Origin: Piper betle
Lineage: Eukaryota > Streptophyta > Magnoliopsida > Piperales > Piperaceae
Direction: 5' to 3'
NCBI GenBank assembly: GCA_033002965.1
Contig: JAURVB010014010.1
Location: forward strand, 1 to 64,000
DNA: 64,000 bases
Shown here piece by piece: positions 20,800-33,100 of the stretch. The translations under genes and the position numbers were made by a program. Numbering within the stretch: position 1 is the stretch's first letter; the number at the start of each line of letters is the position of its first letter. The notes beneath the pieces were generated by a model. The model ran no database searches and was not told the origin of the DNA. It worked only from the letters and a program-made list of their open reading frames with translations.

Positions 20800-22595
20800 T
20801 GTAAAGACCGTGTTAAAAAAAAAAAATTTTGGACACGGACATTTTTCGAGTGGACAGAACACGGTCTGGGAAGGACTGAACGTGTTATATACCCTAGCCG
20901 TCATTTTCATTTTTATAAATTTGAAAGAGGATGTCATTTTTCACATACGGGTGTAAGGGGGTGTCTTCCTCTTCCTTACCGGGGCTTCTTCCTTACATGG
21001 ATTAGGATCATTGGTCGCAGCTGCGAGTTCAAAATATTCAGGTCCTTATAATTATTTAAAATGTTGTATTTTCCCTTGTGCACAACCTAGTCAGCCTGAG
21101 CCCAGATTCGGCCACCATGCACCGACTGCAACTGTGGTCAAAGAATTGACTTAGTCCCACATGGGCTACGCCCTTCATAATTCAATAATGGACATGTCAG
21201 AAAGGACCTGACAACCCATAGTACAATAAATTGCACATGGCAGATTCGACTCACCAGCAAATTACGGACATGGTGGATTGGACTCACAAGCCATTAACGG
21301 ACATGGCAGATTGGACTCGCCAACAGGTAATGGACATGATGGACTGACCCATCAGCCAATAAATTGGAGATGGAAGATTGGACTCGCCAGCCAATTACAG
21401 ACATGGTGGATTGGACTCCCCAACTGATAACGGACATGGTGGATTCAGCTCGCTAGCTGGTAATGGACATGATGGACTGACCCCTCAACCAATAAATTGG
21501 ACATGGCCAATTGGACTCGCCAGCCAGTTACGGACATGGTGGATTGGACTCACCAGCCAATAATGGACATGGCAGATTGGACTCGCTAGCTAGTAATGGA
21601 CATGATGGATTGACCCATCAGCCAATAAATCTGACATGGTGGATTGGACTCACCAGCCAATTATGGACATGGTGGATTGGACTCACCATCTAATAACGAA
21701 CATGGCGGATTGGACACACCAGCCGGTATTGGACATTATGGACTGACCCATCAGCCAATAAATTGGACATGGCAGATTGGACTCGCCAGCCAATTACGGA
21801 CAAGGTGGATTGGACTCACCAGCCGATAATGGACATGGCGGATTGGACTCGCTAGCCGGTAATGGACATGATGGACTGACCCATCTGCCAATAAATTGGA
21901 CATGGCGGATTGGACTCGCCAGCCAATCACGGAAATGGTGAATTGGACTCACCAGCAGATAACAGAAATGGCGGATTGGACTCGCTAGCCGGTGATGGAC
22001 ATGATGGACTGACCCATCAACCAATAGAGGGACATGGTGGACTGGCCCATCAACCAATAGATGGACATGGTGAACTGACCCATCAGCCAACTAATGGACA
22101 TGGTGGACTGAACCGTTAGCTAATAAATGGATATGTTGGAATGGTCACAATAGCCAATATTATAGATAATGATAGGGAGTTTGTGGACTTGTTTTATTTA
22201 CTTATATGGCTTAATGTTTAATCACTAACGTGGAATTGCCTCTGCATGTTAGTAGCTAGAACTAAAGACTAAGAGATGACAGGGTGGTTCTTCTACCAAC
22301 TTAGGTGGTGAACAGATAATAAGTGGACTTCTCATTTTACTTTTCTTGTGTTATAAATGTGGCTATGGGAAATGGTCCAAGTCCGTGGGATAATTATTTC
22401 ATACATTGTCATTTGAAACATAAGTTCTTTTGAGTTAGAAATGCTAGACTTATGTGCTTTCATATTATTCATGTAACCTTTTAAGTAACGCCCGGTCCAG
22501 TTAGGACTGGTTGTTATAGGGTTGGTTTTGTAAAATTTTGAGTAACACCTGGCTAGCAAGGCCCACAATATTGTGAAAAATGGCAGGTCATTACA
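20800..22595 (+). mobile_element. 5' LTR of mosaic A element, D-array type
   Basis: Begins TGTAAAGACCGTG and ends GGTCATTACA, followed at once by a primer site. It is 1796 bp, shorter than other A LTRs because U3 and the AT-rich block are deleted: at about 20998 the sequence jumps from ttcttccttacatg to gattaggatcattgg. The slot carries the 33-bp D array (21184-22136). The end is of the double type: an A-like terminus near 22515 followed by the ggttggttttgtaaaat extension. Confidence 0.85.
21184..22136 (+). repeat. 33-bp minisatellite (D type)
   Basis: About 29 monomers of the same type as 2445-3170. The first unit (ggacatgtcagaaaggacct) looks like a C-type monomer, a link between the two types. 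Stem arms vary together in several monomers: tggcg/cgcca, tggtg/cacca and tgatgg/ccatca. Confidence 0.93.
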
Positions 22596-22609
22596 GGTGG
22601 TGTCAGAGC
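22596..22609 (+). other. Primer binding site, mosaic A element
   Basis: ggtggtgtcagagcc directly after the LTR; one change from ggtggtatcagagcc. Confidence 0.9.
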
Positions 22610-22779
22610 CAAGTTTCCCACTAGCTCATTTTATGACTCAAGTACTTTATTGAAAAGTCCAATAATTATCTTTTACCACTGTGTTGTATTTTGAATTAAC
22701 AAACTCATTCGCCACTAATAAACCTAAGTCATAATTTGAAGAGAACATATTAATGAACCATGATGGTTCGATGTTTCAG

Positions 22780-23915
22780 ATGGCAGGCACCCGTAGACAG
22801 TCAAGCCAATCTGCATAGTTAAATTCAAACACAGAGAATGTGTTGGCCCAAATCTTGACGGCCATACAAGGACTAGCGCATGCTTCAGAAAATACAAATT
22901 TTGTGGTTCAGAATATTATTCAGCGGTTACCGGGAGTGGTAACAGGGAATGGAGCCTTAAACTCGGCAGCGGGTCCTAGTAATGTCCCAGTTGGTGATCA
23001 AGGGAGTGCCCAAGGGCAGCCCAAGTTATCTTACCCATGCGAGCGAGGGAGCTTCCAAACCCAGTGCCACCGGTAGTCCAACAAGTGGTGCCGCCAACTG
23101 TAGATGATAGTGAACAATACACTGTGGAAAAGTTCCGGAAGAATGGAGTTGAGGTATTCATTGGAGGGATTAATCCAATGAAGGCGGAGAGCTGGATAGA
23201 CATTACTGAAAAAGCGTTTGGGGCTCTATCGATGCCCCACCGCCATCAAGGGAGGTTGGCAACATGCATGCTTTAGGACGAAATTCATTGAAAAGACTAC
23301 ATTCTATCAACTTGAGATTTCATCCATCTCATGTGCAGAATTTGTAACTTCTTTTAATGGACAGTACTTCGCTGAGTTCGTTGTCCAGAAGAAAGCTCTG
23401 GAATTTGCCACTCTGGCTTATGGGGAGGATTTGGTCCAGGGATATGCCAAAAATTTCTTGCAGTTGGACCGATTTGCACCTGGGATTCTGGCAACTAACA
23501 AGGCTAGAGCGGACAAATTCTTCTAGGGATTTAAGCTAGAATTGAGGAGAGGGTTGCTACGGTGCCAAGGGGCACCATATCCGAATTGATTGAGGCAGCC
23601 ACGACTCATGAATTGGTGTACGAGCATGACCGTGCACAGAAATGGTGGAGGGCTATTATGCAACATAAAAATGCCAACCAGGGTAGTAGCCAAAACCGGT
23701 CCGTAGGACACCTGCAGCAGAACTACCAATGGAGCATTCAGGGGAACCTTAAAAGGAAGTTTGAGGAGCCTCCATATCGACAATGTGAAAATTGCAACAA
23801 GATGCATTCAGGGACATGCAGGGAGCCCCGTAGGTGCTATAACTGCGGAAGGACAGGACACATGTAGAAGGAGTGCCATCAGCCTCCGAAGCAACAATAA
23901 GAGTAGACTGAGAAA
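22780..23915 (+). pseudogene. gag: Gag, family A, nearly full length but broken
   Basis: The ATG at 22780 follows the A leader (aaccatgatggttcgatgtt). In order: MAGTRRQSSQSA then a TAG (about 22816); ENVLAQILTAIQGLAHASEN and VVQNIIQRLPGVV; a frameshift near 23030; YTVEKFRKNGVEVFIGG and KAESWIDITEKAF (23120-23220); a second shift near 23275; ISSISCAEFVTSFNGQYFAE and YAKNFLQLDRFAP; a third shift near 23560; TISELIEAATTHELVYEHDR; then cysteine motifs CENCNKMHSGTC and CYNCGRTGHM.KEC with a stop (23865-23867) inside the last. The second is a CCHC zinc knuckle for RNA binding. This is the most complete Gag here and is clearly dead. Confidence 0.92.
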
Positions 23916-24342
23916 CACGAGGCAAAGCTCTATGTAGTTGAAGTCGAGGAAGATGAGGCGGATGAACACACTGTCCAAGGTAAAATACTAATTCAAGGAG
24001 TCATGGTGAATATTTTATTTGATTCGGGGTGTACACATTCGTTCATATCATCTCAAATAGTCAAGAGGTTAGGACTCCAACCATCTCCCTTATCTAAGGC
24101 CTACAGAGTCACTACTGCAACGGGAGACGGTGAAGTCACAACTTAAGGAGTGCCTAACCTATCCTTAAATATACAAGGGAAACCCTATGTGTGGAACTTT
24201 ATCATATATGGGGTAAAAGGGTATGATGTACTATTGGGAATGGACTGGTTGTCTGCACACCAGGCTTTTCTTCACTGTAAAGGGAAGAGAGTGGTGACAA
24301 AACCTTGTAATTGTGAGATGGGAGTCATTTTCAACGGGTCAT
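23916..24342 (+). pseudogene. Retropepsin-type protease, family A
   Basis: An aspartic protease that would cut the polyprotein. It follows Gag in the same frame as the zinc knuckle, after an acidic linker (VVEVEEDEADEHTVQG). The catalytic motif DSG is present in NILFDSGCTHSFISSQIV, followed by KRLGLQPSPL and YDVLLGMDWLSAHQAFLHC. One in-frame TAA lies near 24145. The frame runs off at about 24342, where the sequence jumps into an A LTR piece on the other strand, so RT, RNase H and most of integrase are missing. It is the only protease domain seen in the window. Confidence 0.9.
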
Positions 24343-24597
24343 CGCATAGAAATACATGCAACTAAATGACTAATATATATCATTATTAAAATTCGACAAC
24401 ATAAAACATGCAACATTCAACAATATTAAATATTAAATTATTTATGTGACATAATCATTTAAGTCCTACTTTACATTTTAAAGTAATTATTTAAATCATA
24501 ATTCACACTTCACAAATGATAAAATAATTATTAAGTATTTAATTATTATTATTAGTATATTTTCCTTTGAGATGATAATTACTTAACCCCGATCTTA
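24343..24597 (-). mobile_element. Family A LTR fragment (-)
   Basis: About 255 bp equal to the AT-rich part of a minus-oriented A LTR (atgcatgcaactaaatgac to cttaaccccgatctta), wedged between protease and chromodomain coding of the plus strand. Both junctions are abrupt. It probably comes from an inserted copy later reduced by deletion. Confidence 0.75.
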
Positions 24598-24832
24598 TGT
24601 GTCAATGCTAAAGAAATATGTATGAGATGAAGATCATGTAATCACAAATTTTGAAGACGTAGAACTACAATCAAATTTAACCTACGAGGAAAAGCAGATT
24701 CGTATCCTGGCAAGAGAAATAAAGAAAATTCCCTTGGTAAAAGTATTGTGGAAAAATAAGGGGTTAGAGGAAGCTACATGGGAGAGTGAACAAGAAATGG
24801 TAAGGAAATATTCTAACCTATTTGTGGCATAA
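24598..24832 (+). pseudogene. Chromodomain end of pol, family A
   Basis: SMLKKYV-like start, then FEDVELQSNLTYEEKQIRIL, a lost segment (the related copies' LRNKE is missing), IPLVKVLWKNKGLEEATWES and QEMVRKYSNLFVA followed by the natural TAA. It is the C-terminal tail of the mosaic element whose Gag starts at 22780. A stop occurs after KKYV (tatgtatgagatga). Confidence 0.85.
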
Positions 24833-24929
24833 AATTCTTACAACTGTAGTAGCATGAACCGATACTGAAGAAATAATTATCATGATTGTTCTCTTGCTCG
24901 TTATGGTATTTCGGGGACGAAATATTTCC

Positions 24930-24942
24930 AAGTTGGGGAGAT
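24930..24942 (+). other. Polypurine tract, family A
   Basis: aagttggggagat directly before TGTAAAGACT; it primes plus-strand DNA synthesis. Confidence 0.9.
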
Positions 24943-27315
24943 TGTAAAGACTATGGAAAAAAAATTACTCGACTCAGTCAGGGAAGGATCGAAAGTTGGA
25001 GAAATTATTTTTATTATTACATTAATGTAATATTATATCCTCTACCAGGTTAAATATTATATTTTATTCTTTACCCGGTTACCTGGTTAAATGAAATACG
25101 GGTGTTAGGGTGTTTTCACATACACTACCTGTCATTTTCATTTTATATTTTGTGAGGGGGCGTCATCCTCACCCTAGCCGCCTATTTCTCCTCTTCCTCA
25201 TCCTAGCCGCCTACTCTCATTTTCTTCTCTTCTTCCGGAGCTGGCTTCTTCCTTGCTTGGGTATCCTTCCTAACTTCCTATTCTTAGTTTTCATGCATTT
25301 CATGATCGCCATATTACTTATGCTGCTTCATCAATACATGATCACCTTGCTGTTCAGTTGCTTCATCAATTCATGACTGCCATGTAAAGTGCTGCTATTT
25401 CATCAATTCATGGTCATTTTGTTTTGCTGTTGCTGCATCAACATCCTATGCTATGTAATCGGTTGAATTAGGATAGTTAAGTTGCAGTCTCTAGCGTCTT
25501 GTGATTTCTGTGCTTGGGGTTTGGATAGTGGGCTGTCGAGCGGGGAGAAGGAAGCATTCCAGGTGGTTCTACTGGCCAAACGGTGTCGCCATGCATTCCC
25601 GGCGGTGCTGCTGGCCGGACAGTGTCGCCTTGCATTCCTGGCGGTGCTCCTGGCCAGGTGTCGTGCACCTTAGTGCAGGGCTGTGTCGCCTTGGATCGCT
25701 GCTGTAAAGCACGAGCTTTAGGCTTCCAATTGGATTGCTTGGGAAGGGAAGCAATTAGTGAGAGACGGGACCTGGTTTTGGGTTAAAGAAGAAGGCGTCG
25801 TGACCTATTTTGGTGCCAAAGATGAAGGTAGGAGAAGAGAAGAACATTGGGGAAGAACAAGATGGAAGATCTGTAATATACGCTTGACTCGACACCGACG
25901 TGAGTTAAAAATAATTCTAACTCGTAATAAATATTTAAAAATAATTATTCTAATGGGTTATGGGTTAAAGTTGTTAAACTAATTAGTTATCGTACGAAAT
26001 CGCCATAAGTAATAAAAATACAGTAATGATAAACTGTCGATAATCAATCGTCGTACTACAAGCGATTAATTTTAAATTGGATGGTTATAAGTGATTAGCA
26101 AAATAAAGGTTTCACCTTTACCTTATTAAATTTAATAGTACGTAAATAAAGTGATTATTTTAATAACGAGTTAATAAGGTAGAATATGGATTATTAACTA
26201 TAATCGTGTAAAAACAACCTAAATAGCATAATGGAAAATAAATAAAGTTCGAATCTTTATTGAGTTGAATAATTTAAAATAATGGTATTAGTAATATCCT
26301 TAAATTTGGATAATAAAAATAATTTAAAATAATTTAATTGAACCACTTAATTAATTAAATTGCTATTAATAATTAAAGAGATTAAAAATTTAAAGGGTAA
26401 TTAAATCGTCAAGATCGTGGTTAAGTAATTGTCATCTCAAAGGAAAATATACTAATAATAGTAATTAAATATTTAATAATTATTTTATTGTTAATGAAGT
26501 GTGAATTATGATTTAGATAATTAATTTAAAATGTAAAGTAGGACTTAAATGATTATATCACATGAATAATTTAATGTGTAAGATTGTTGAATGTTGCATG
26601 TTTTATGTTGTCGAATTTTGATAATGATATATATATTAGTCATGTAGTTGCATGCACTCCTACTCGAATAAAATTATACTTATTTATAATTTTATGTTCT
26701 CGTTCAGATTAGGATCGTTGGCCACGGTTACAGGTTCACTTACGAACTATCCAGAACCGTATAATTATTTGAAATGTTGTATTTTCCCTTTTTGGCAGCC
26801 CTGGATAGCCTAAGCCAAGATTCAACCACCATGCATCGAGTGCAACCGGGTCAAGGAATTGACTCAATCCAACATGGGGCTGCACCCTTTAAAATTACTT
26901 TGTGGGAGTCTTGGTCAACTTGAGTTCATAACTGATCACCATGCATGCACCGAGGGTGCACTGGCGCAAGACGGCTCATTATGCACTTGTGATACCGAGA
27001 GGGTGAGTCAATGGCAAATATCGGTAACTTCAGGCCGTGGCCCATGGACCGTGTGTGCACATGCATGGGATGGTAGCTAGATGGGGTGGCCACCCCTCCG
27101 AGCATATTAAGAGCTGGACATAGGCTCATAATTACTAAAAGATTCATGAAAAGATAATATGGATTATATTTACTTGTTTCATTTAATTATGCAACTTAGT
27201 GGTTTTATCACTAACGCGGAATTGCCTCCGCAGGCAAGCAGCTTTGGACTGAAGATTAGGTATGGTGAATCGATAATAAATTGGACTACCTTTTATTTTT
27301 CTTGTGTTATAAATG
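24943..27315 (+). mobile_element. 3' LTR, family A, truncated end
   Basis: Starts TGTAAAGACTATGG after the polypurine tract. It holds the standard U3, a 45-bp triplicated segment (25550-25670), the ctcgag module (25880-25930), the AT-rich block and single-copy slot sequence (26900-27130). At about 27315, just after ttataaatgtggc, it switches to sequence of the family B LTR. It does not carry the D array of the 5' LTR at 20800, so either the pair diverged greatly or the two ends come from different copies. Confidence 0.82.
25550..25672 (+). repeat. Short GC-rich tandem repeat in U3
   Basis: About three copies of a 45-bp unit around ggcggtgctgctggcc. Related duplications occur at 56058-56165. 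It codes for nothing recognisable. Confidence 0.75.
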
Positions 27316-27865
27316 TGGCCGACGAAATGTTTGTTTTAACTATTTTGATTGTTTTGTTATGTTTATTATGAAAAATGAAACTCTTATGATGATGATTTTG
27401 GGTATATGGACATGGATAATGATAGCAGGATATGAAAAATATATTATTGAGCAAACTGAATGATAACGATAAAAAGGTGAATAGAATGACCAGGTGAGGT
27501 CGTGTCCCAAGTGTCAAGAATGCGTTGATGCATTTCAATTAAATGTTTAGGTGGAAAAAACATAGTGAATGAATGAATCTTGATTTACGTATTTATACAT
27601 GTTGATTTGAGAGGGTGACCCTTAATTGCACTTTTAGGGAAGATTCTGTCCGTCTCATTTTAGGAATTTTTATCGATTTTTATCGAAATTATTTTGTTTT
27701 GTAAACTCATTGTCATGTCATCCAGGAAGTGGCATGTTAGGGTTCTGTGTATTCATTCATGCATAGAGATCAGTATCTTCCATCTTGACATGCCAAGAGT
27801 AGATCCGCCCGGGACCCATGACGGTCTAGTTCGGTTCACAAGCGAGCTGGATTCGGGGTGTCACA
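27316..27865 (+). mobile_element. Family B LTR end piece
   Basis: After a transition zone (27316-27450) it follows the B LTR end: ggtgacccttaattgcactt, ttctgtccgt, gttcggttcacaagcg and the terminus GGGGTGTCACA at 27865. No primer site follows; integrase coding begins at once. Confidence 0.8.
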
Positions 27866-28456
27866 CCAGCATTGGGATGGCACTGTTTGAATCACTATAA
27901 GGTTGGCCATGCAAGTCACTAATGTGTTGAGTTCAAGGCAGTGAGCCGATGGTATTTGGTCCAGAGATGGTTCAGCAAACACATGAGGTAGTGATGCGAA
28001 TCCAAGAGAGAATGAGGTCAGCTCGGGACCGACAAAGGAGTTACGCCGACCAGCGACGACGTGAGGTTCACTTCGCGGTCGGAGATTATGTTCTCCTCAA
28101 TGCCTCCCCTACCAAACGAAACATGAGATTTGGTAAGCAAGAGAAACTCAGTCATTGATACATTGACCCATTTGATATTGTAGAGTGCATCGGCCAAGTG
28201 GCATATTGCCTCGCATTATTACCTCAGCTATTAGCTGGCCTTGACATATTTCACGTATCCCTACTGAAGAAGTACCATCGAGACAACTCCCACATTTTCA
28301 TCTTTTGAGAGTCAAAGCTTCACCCCGACTTGACGTATAAAGAGAATGTTGTGAAGATCGTCTATAGTAGGATGAAGATTCTCAGACAAAATGAAATTCC
28401 CTTGGTCAACTGTAGGGACTCGATGAAGAGTTGAAGAGTCTACATGGGAATGTGAA
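27866..28456 (+). pseudogene. Integrase C-terminus of a second Ty3/gypsy lineage
   Basis: It begins SIGMALFESL, then stops, then FGPEMVQQTHEVVMRIQERM and RSARDRQRSYADQRRREVHF, AVGDYVLLNASPTK, and after a stop FDIVECIGQVAYCLALL, then FHVSLLKKYH, SKLHPDLTYKENVVKIV and LRQNEIPLVN. The order is the usual integrase end (GPY/F-like) plus chromodomain. The sequence clearly differs from the family A end (which has YLKTSPRKG and NCAYRLALPPSLAG), so it comes from another lineage, perhaps family B because a B LTR end precedes it. Stops at 27898, 27931, 28156 and 28306 break it. Confidence 0.85.
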
Positions 28457-31081
28457 TGTAATGACCCGCCCGAACCAGACCGGGTGTTACCTAAAAATAA
28501 AATTGATGTAACAATAGCATTCTAGAACATGATTTGTAAACACGGTAAATAAGTCTAGAAAATTTATAATTCATAAAAATAAATCATGTTCTAATAGCAT
28601 ATGACAATATATAAAATAACCGTCCACAGTCTCTAACCATTTTCCAATTATTATCAATTCACCATACCTAGGTTGGTAAAAGAACCACCAACCACACTAT
28701 TAATCTTCAGTCCAAATTATTATCAATTCCGCGTTAGTGATGAAACCACTAAGCCGTATAATTAAATGAAAGAAGTCAATATAATCCCAATTATAATTTC
28801 ACAAGTCTTTTAGTGGTTATGAGCCTATGCCGAGCTCTTAATATTCTGGGAGGGGTTGCCACCCCATCTAGCTACCATCCCAAGCATGCGCACACACGCT
28901 ACGTGGCCCACGGCCTGTAGTTACCGATATTTGCCATTTACTCACCCTCTTGGTATCACAAGTGCATAATGAGCCTTCTTGCACCACTGTGCCCTGTCTA
29001 CCCCTTTCGGCATGGTGGCAGGTGTTTAATCTTTAAGGGGTGCTACCTTGTGCCGAATTGAGTCAATCCCAGTTGCATTCCAGTGCATGGTACTCAGATA
29101 CTCAGGTCAACCAACACTCCCACATAGTAATTTTCAAGGGTGCGGCTCCATGTCTGACTGAGTCAATTCCTTCACCCTAGTTGCACTTGGTGCATGGTGG
29201 TCGAATTTGGGCTCAGACCGTCCAGGGCGGCCCACAAGGGAAAATACAACATTTCAAATAATTATACGGACCTGGATAGTTTGTAAGTGAACCTGCAACT
29301 ACGACCAACGATCCTAATCTAAACGAGAAAACAAAATTATACGTAAATATAATTTTATTCGGGTAGAAATGCATGCAACTACATGACTAACATATATATC
29401 ATTCAATAATATTAAATATTAAATTATTCTTGTGACATAATGATTTAAGTCCTACTTTACATTTTAAATTAATTATGTAAATCATAATTAAGACTTAACA
29501 AATGATAAAATAATTATTAACCTATAAATAAATATTTTATTACTATTATTAGTATATATTTTCCTTTGAGATGATGCTTACTTAACCCAGATCTTGATGA
29601 TTTAGTTTATAGTTATAATATTTAATCACTATCATTATTCATAGCAATTTAAGTAATTAAGTTGCTCGATTAAATTATTTAAAATAATTTGTATTATTCT
29701 AATTCAAATATAGTAATAATACAATTATTTTAAATTATTCAACTCACTAAAGTTTCAAACTTGATTTATTTTCATTATGCTATTTAAGTTCAACGCTTGC
29801 AATTTTTATGCGATTATAGTTTAATGACCCATTTTCTACCCTACTAACATGTTATTGACTTAATCACTTTATTTACCTATTATTAAATTTAATATGGTAA
29901 AGGTGATATTCTTTTATTTACCTACTAACTTTATCCTATTTAAATTTAATCGCTTGTAGTACGCCGATTAATTATCGACCGTTTATCATTACCGTATTTT
30001 TATTACTCATGGTAATTTTGTACAATAATTAATTAGTTAGGTAACTTTAACCCTTAACCCATTAGAATAGTTATTTTTAAAGATTTATTACAAGTTAGTA
30101 TTATTATTTTAACTTGAGTCGATATCGAGTCAACCCATATTTACAAAACTGCCATCCTCTTCTTCCCCAACGTCCTCTTCTCCAAACTCTAACCTTGCAC
30201 CCAAAACCAGACCTATCCTTCTTCTCCTAGCATCAAGACCACTTCTTTCTTGCACCTTGCTCCAATTCAACGGCTAAGCAACCTCAGGCCGGCCTCAAAA
30301 CAGTAAGGATCAGCCACCTTTGGATGTTGCAGGGAGTATGGTCGTTCTCCCCACTTCTGCACGTCGCCGCCATATTTTCTGGCGAGAAGCTCGACAATGA
30401 AGAACAACCGGCGGCTATCCTTTGAATTTTCCATTACAGCGTCAATTTCAAAGGATCGCCATCACCTTTGTCCCCCCTTGCAGTTCCGCCCAGTAACAGT
30501 TGTAATTATGCCATCCATTAGAACCCAGGGTCCATGAGAGCCATCCCTTCGACCCAGCAGCTAGAGAGGTCATCGGGGTTGTGAGCGGCTGCCATGCAAT
30601 TGTTTATAGTCACCCATCCTTGCCCAAATTCTTGCACTCGTTGGCCATGGCGAATTTCAGTTTCCAATTTAGTTTTAGTTGTTTATTGTTGATTTCAGAC
30701 TTTATTTCTCATGTTTATCAAGCTAATTATCAATTAAAAATATACATGCATCAAAATTAAGAATAAGGAGATAAGAAGAATACCCAAACAAAGAAGAAGC
30801 CGGCACCAGAAGAGGAGAAGAAAATGAGAGAATGAAGGCTAGGGTGAGGAGGAAGTCCCTTATAAAAAATGAAATGAAAATGACAGCTAGGATATGTGAA
30901 AACACCCCAACACTCGCATTTCAATTAACCGGGTAACCGAGTAAATAATAAAATATATTAATTAACTGGGTAGAGATAATAATATAAATAATAATAATAA
31001 TTTTCCAACGTTCAATCCTTCCCAGACCAAGTCAAACATTTTATTTTATTTTGTTATTATTATTATTTCACAGTCCTTACA
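28457..31081 (-). mobile_element. 3' LTR, family A (-)
   Basis: 2625 bp. On the plus strand it opens TGTAATGACC and closes CCTTACA at 31081, next to the polypurine tract of the minus-strand element. It has single-copy slot sequence (28800-29110) with no minisatellite. That slot holds a second, diverged copy of the gagtcaat..gttgca..gcatgg module (29055-29090 and 29155-29195), so the single-copy version may be an old duplication of the neighbouring module. U3 is at 30160-30700. Confidence 0.88.
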
Positions 31082-31096
31082 ATCTCCCCATCTTGG
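31082..31096 (-). other. Polypurine tract, family A (-)
   Basis: On the minus strand aagatggggagat lies directly before the LTR start. It fixes the orientation of the element at 28457-33441. Confidence 0.88.
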
Positions 31097-31189
31097 AAAT
31101 ATTTCATCCTCGAAATATCATAACAGGCAATAGAACAATTATGATTAATTTTATCTTCGGGATCTATTCATGCCACAATGATAAGAATC

Positions 31190-32560
31190 TTATGCCACAA
31201 ATTGGCTAGGGTATTTCCTTGCCATTTCTTGTTCAGTCTCCCATTTAGCTTCCTCTAACGCCTGATTTTTCCATAATACTTTTACCAAAGGAATTTCCTT
31301 GATCTTGAGGGTCTTTATTTCCCTTGCCAGGATGCAAATCGGCATTCCCTCGTAGGTTAAATTTGATTGTAGCTCTAAGTCTTCAAAATTCATGATTACA
31401 TGATCCTCATCTCGTACATATTTCTTTAGCATTGACACATGGAAAACATTGTGTACTCCAACTAGGCTTGGGGGTAATGCTAGTCTATATGCACAATTTC
31501 CAACTCGATCCAGGATTGGGAGCGGTCCTATGAATCTTGGCTTCAACTTCCCTGATGTTCTAAATCTGATCACCCCCTTCCTAGGAGATGTCTTTAGGTA
31601 CACAAACTCCCCAACTTGGAACACTAGGTCTGTCCTTCGAGTATCGGCATAACTCTTTTGTCGATCCTGAGCTGCCTTAAACCTTTGCTGAATGAGTTTT
31701 ACCTTTTAAGTTGCTTCCTTCACCATCTTTGGCCCTACTATAACAGTTTTAGTAGACTCCAACCAGCACGATGGAGACCTACAGGGCCTACCATATAAGG
31801 CTTCAAATGGTGCCACCCCTATACTGGCTTGGAAAGAGTTATTGTAGGTGAATTCAGCCAAGGCTAAGTGTTTCTCCCAGTTACCTCCCTCGTCAAGTAT
31901 GCAAGCCCTTAATAAATCTTCCAAAGTTTGAATAGTCATCTCTCTCTAACCATCAGTTTGGGATTATATCCAGTACTCAGCCTGATTTGGGTCCCCGTGT
32001 CTTTCTGGAAAGCTTCCCAGAAATGTGATGTGAATAGGAGATTTCAGTCGAAGACAATCTCCTTTGGAATCCCATGCAACTTGACAAAATTGTAGACATA
32101 CAATCCTGCCGGGTATTCCACAGTTCTCATTGATTTCGTGGGGATGGAGTGAGCTACCTTAGTTAGTCGGTCCACAACCACCCATATGGAGTCATGCTTT
32201 TTGAGTTCTTGGGAGCTTTGCAATAAAATTGCATGTGACACACTCCCATTTTCAAGTTGGTATTTCTAAAGGTTGCAATAGTCCTCCAGGTAGTTGATGT
32301 TGGGCTTTGATCTGCTAGCAAGTCTGACACTTGGAGACAAAATCCACAACATCCCTCTTCATCCCAATCCACCAGTAGATTCGCTTTGAATCCTGATACA
32401 TTTTAGTAACTCCAAGGTGTATCGAGAACTTTGTGCGATGAGCCTCCTCCAAGAGATTCCACCTCAAAGCATCATCTTTGGGTACACGCAACCTTCCTCT
32501 AAATCTGAACACACTATTGGAATCCGCTACAATGTCAGGAGTTTTGTCCAACATTTCATT
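31190..32560 (-). pseudogene. pol: Integrase with chromodomain, family A (-)
   Basis: The C-terminal 144 residues (31190-31624) are open: FQVGEFVYLKTSPRKG, KLKPRFIGPLPILDRVGNCA (GPY/F module) and a full chromodomain tail with ILAREIKTLKIKEIPLVKVL and EEAKWETEQEMARKYPSQFV, ending at a natural stop. Upstream pieces show [61 protein letters not shown] and the zinc-binding EEAHRTKFSIHLGVTKMYQ with CQTC. Frameshifts lie near 31940-32045, 32165 and 32315, and the first catalytic Asp appears as Asn or is lost by a shift (near 32235). The core is dead; the tail is well kept. Confidence 0.9.
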
Positions 32561-33100
32561 CTACTCCTCATCATCCATTTGTGCTAGCTTAACATGATCA
32601 ACTAAATCAGTGGAAATAACAAAATTTTCCAGTAACCCTGTTAGTTGCTCCACAGGGTTGATAGCCACCACTTCTGCTAACATGGCCCAAAGTCTAGCTA
32701 GCTACTGACCTTTGTCCACCTTGCCCTTTCTGACTCAACACGTCTGCTACCACATTCGTTTTCCCTGGATGGTATACGATTTGAAGTTGTAGTCCTCCAA
32801 ATATTCAAACCACCGCCTCTGTCGAAGGTTAAGGTCATTCTGGGTGAAGATATACTTCAAACTATGGTGGTCAGTGAAGACTTTGAACTGGGCTCCATAC
32901 AAATACTGTCTCCAAATCTTCAGTGCACAAACCAATGCCAGTTCCAAGTCAGGAGGTTTTGCTCACGATTCATCAATTGACGAGAGGCATAGGCCACTAC
33001 TTTACCTCCCTTCATAAGGACACATCCTAAACCCAATAGGGATGCATCACTCAGGACTACGAATCCTTCATTACCATTTGGCAGTGTCAAGACTGGAGCA
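32561..33100 (-). pseudogene. pol: RNase H remnant, family A (-)
   Basis: [20 protein letters not shown] (first Asp), then a frameshift around 32925, [19 protein letters not shown] with the Glu just before it, [20 protein letters not shown] (Asp) and YTIQGKRM in place of [15 protein letters not shown], where another shift falls near 32750. The stretch 32561-32740 is the linker to integrase. Confidence 0.87.
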
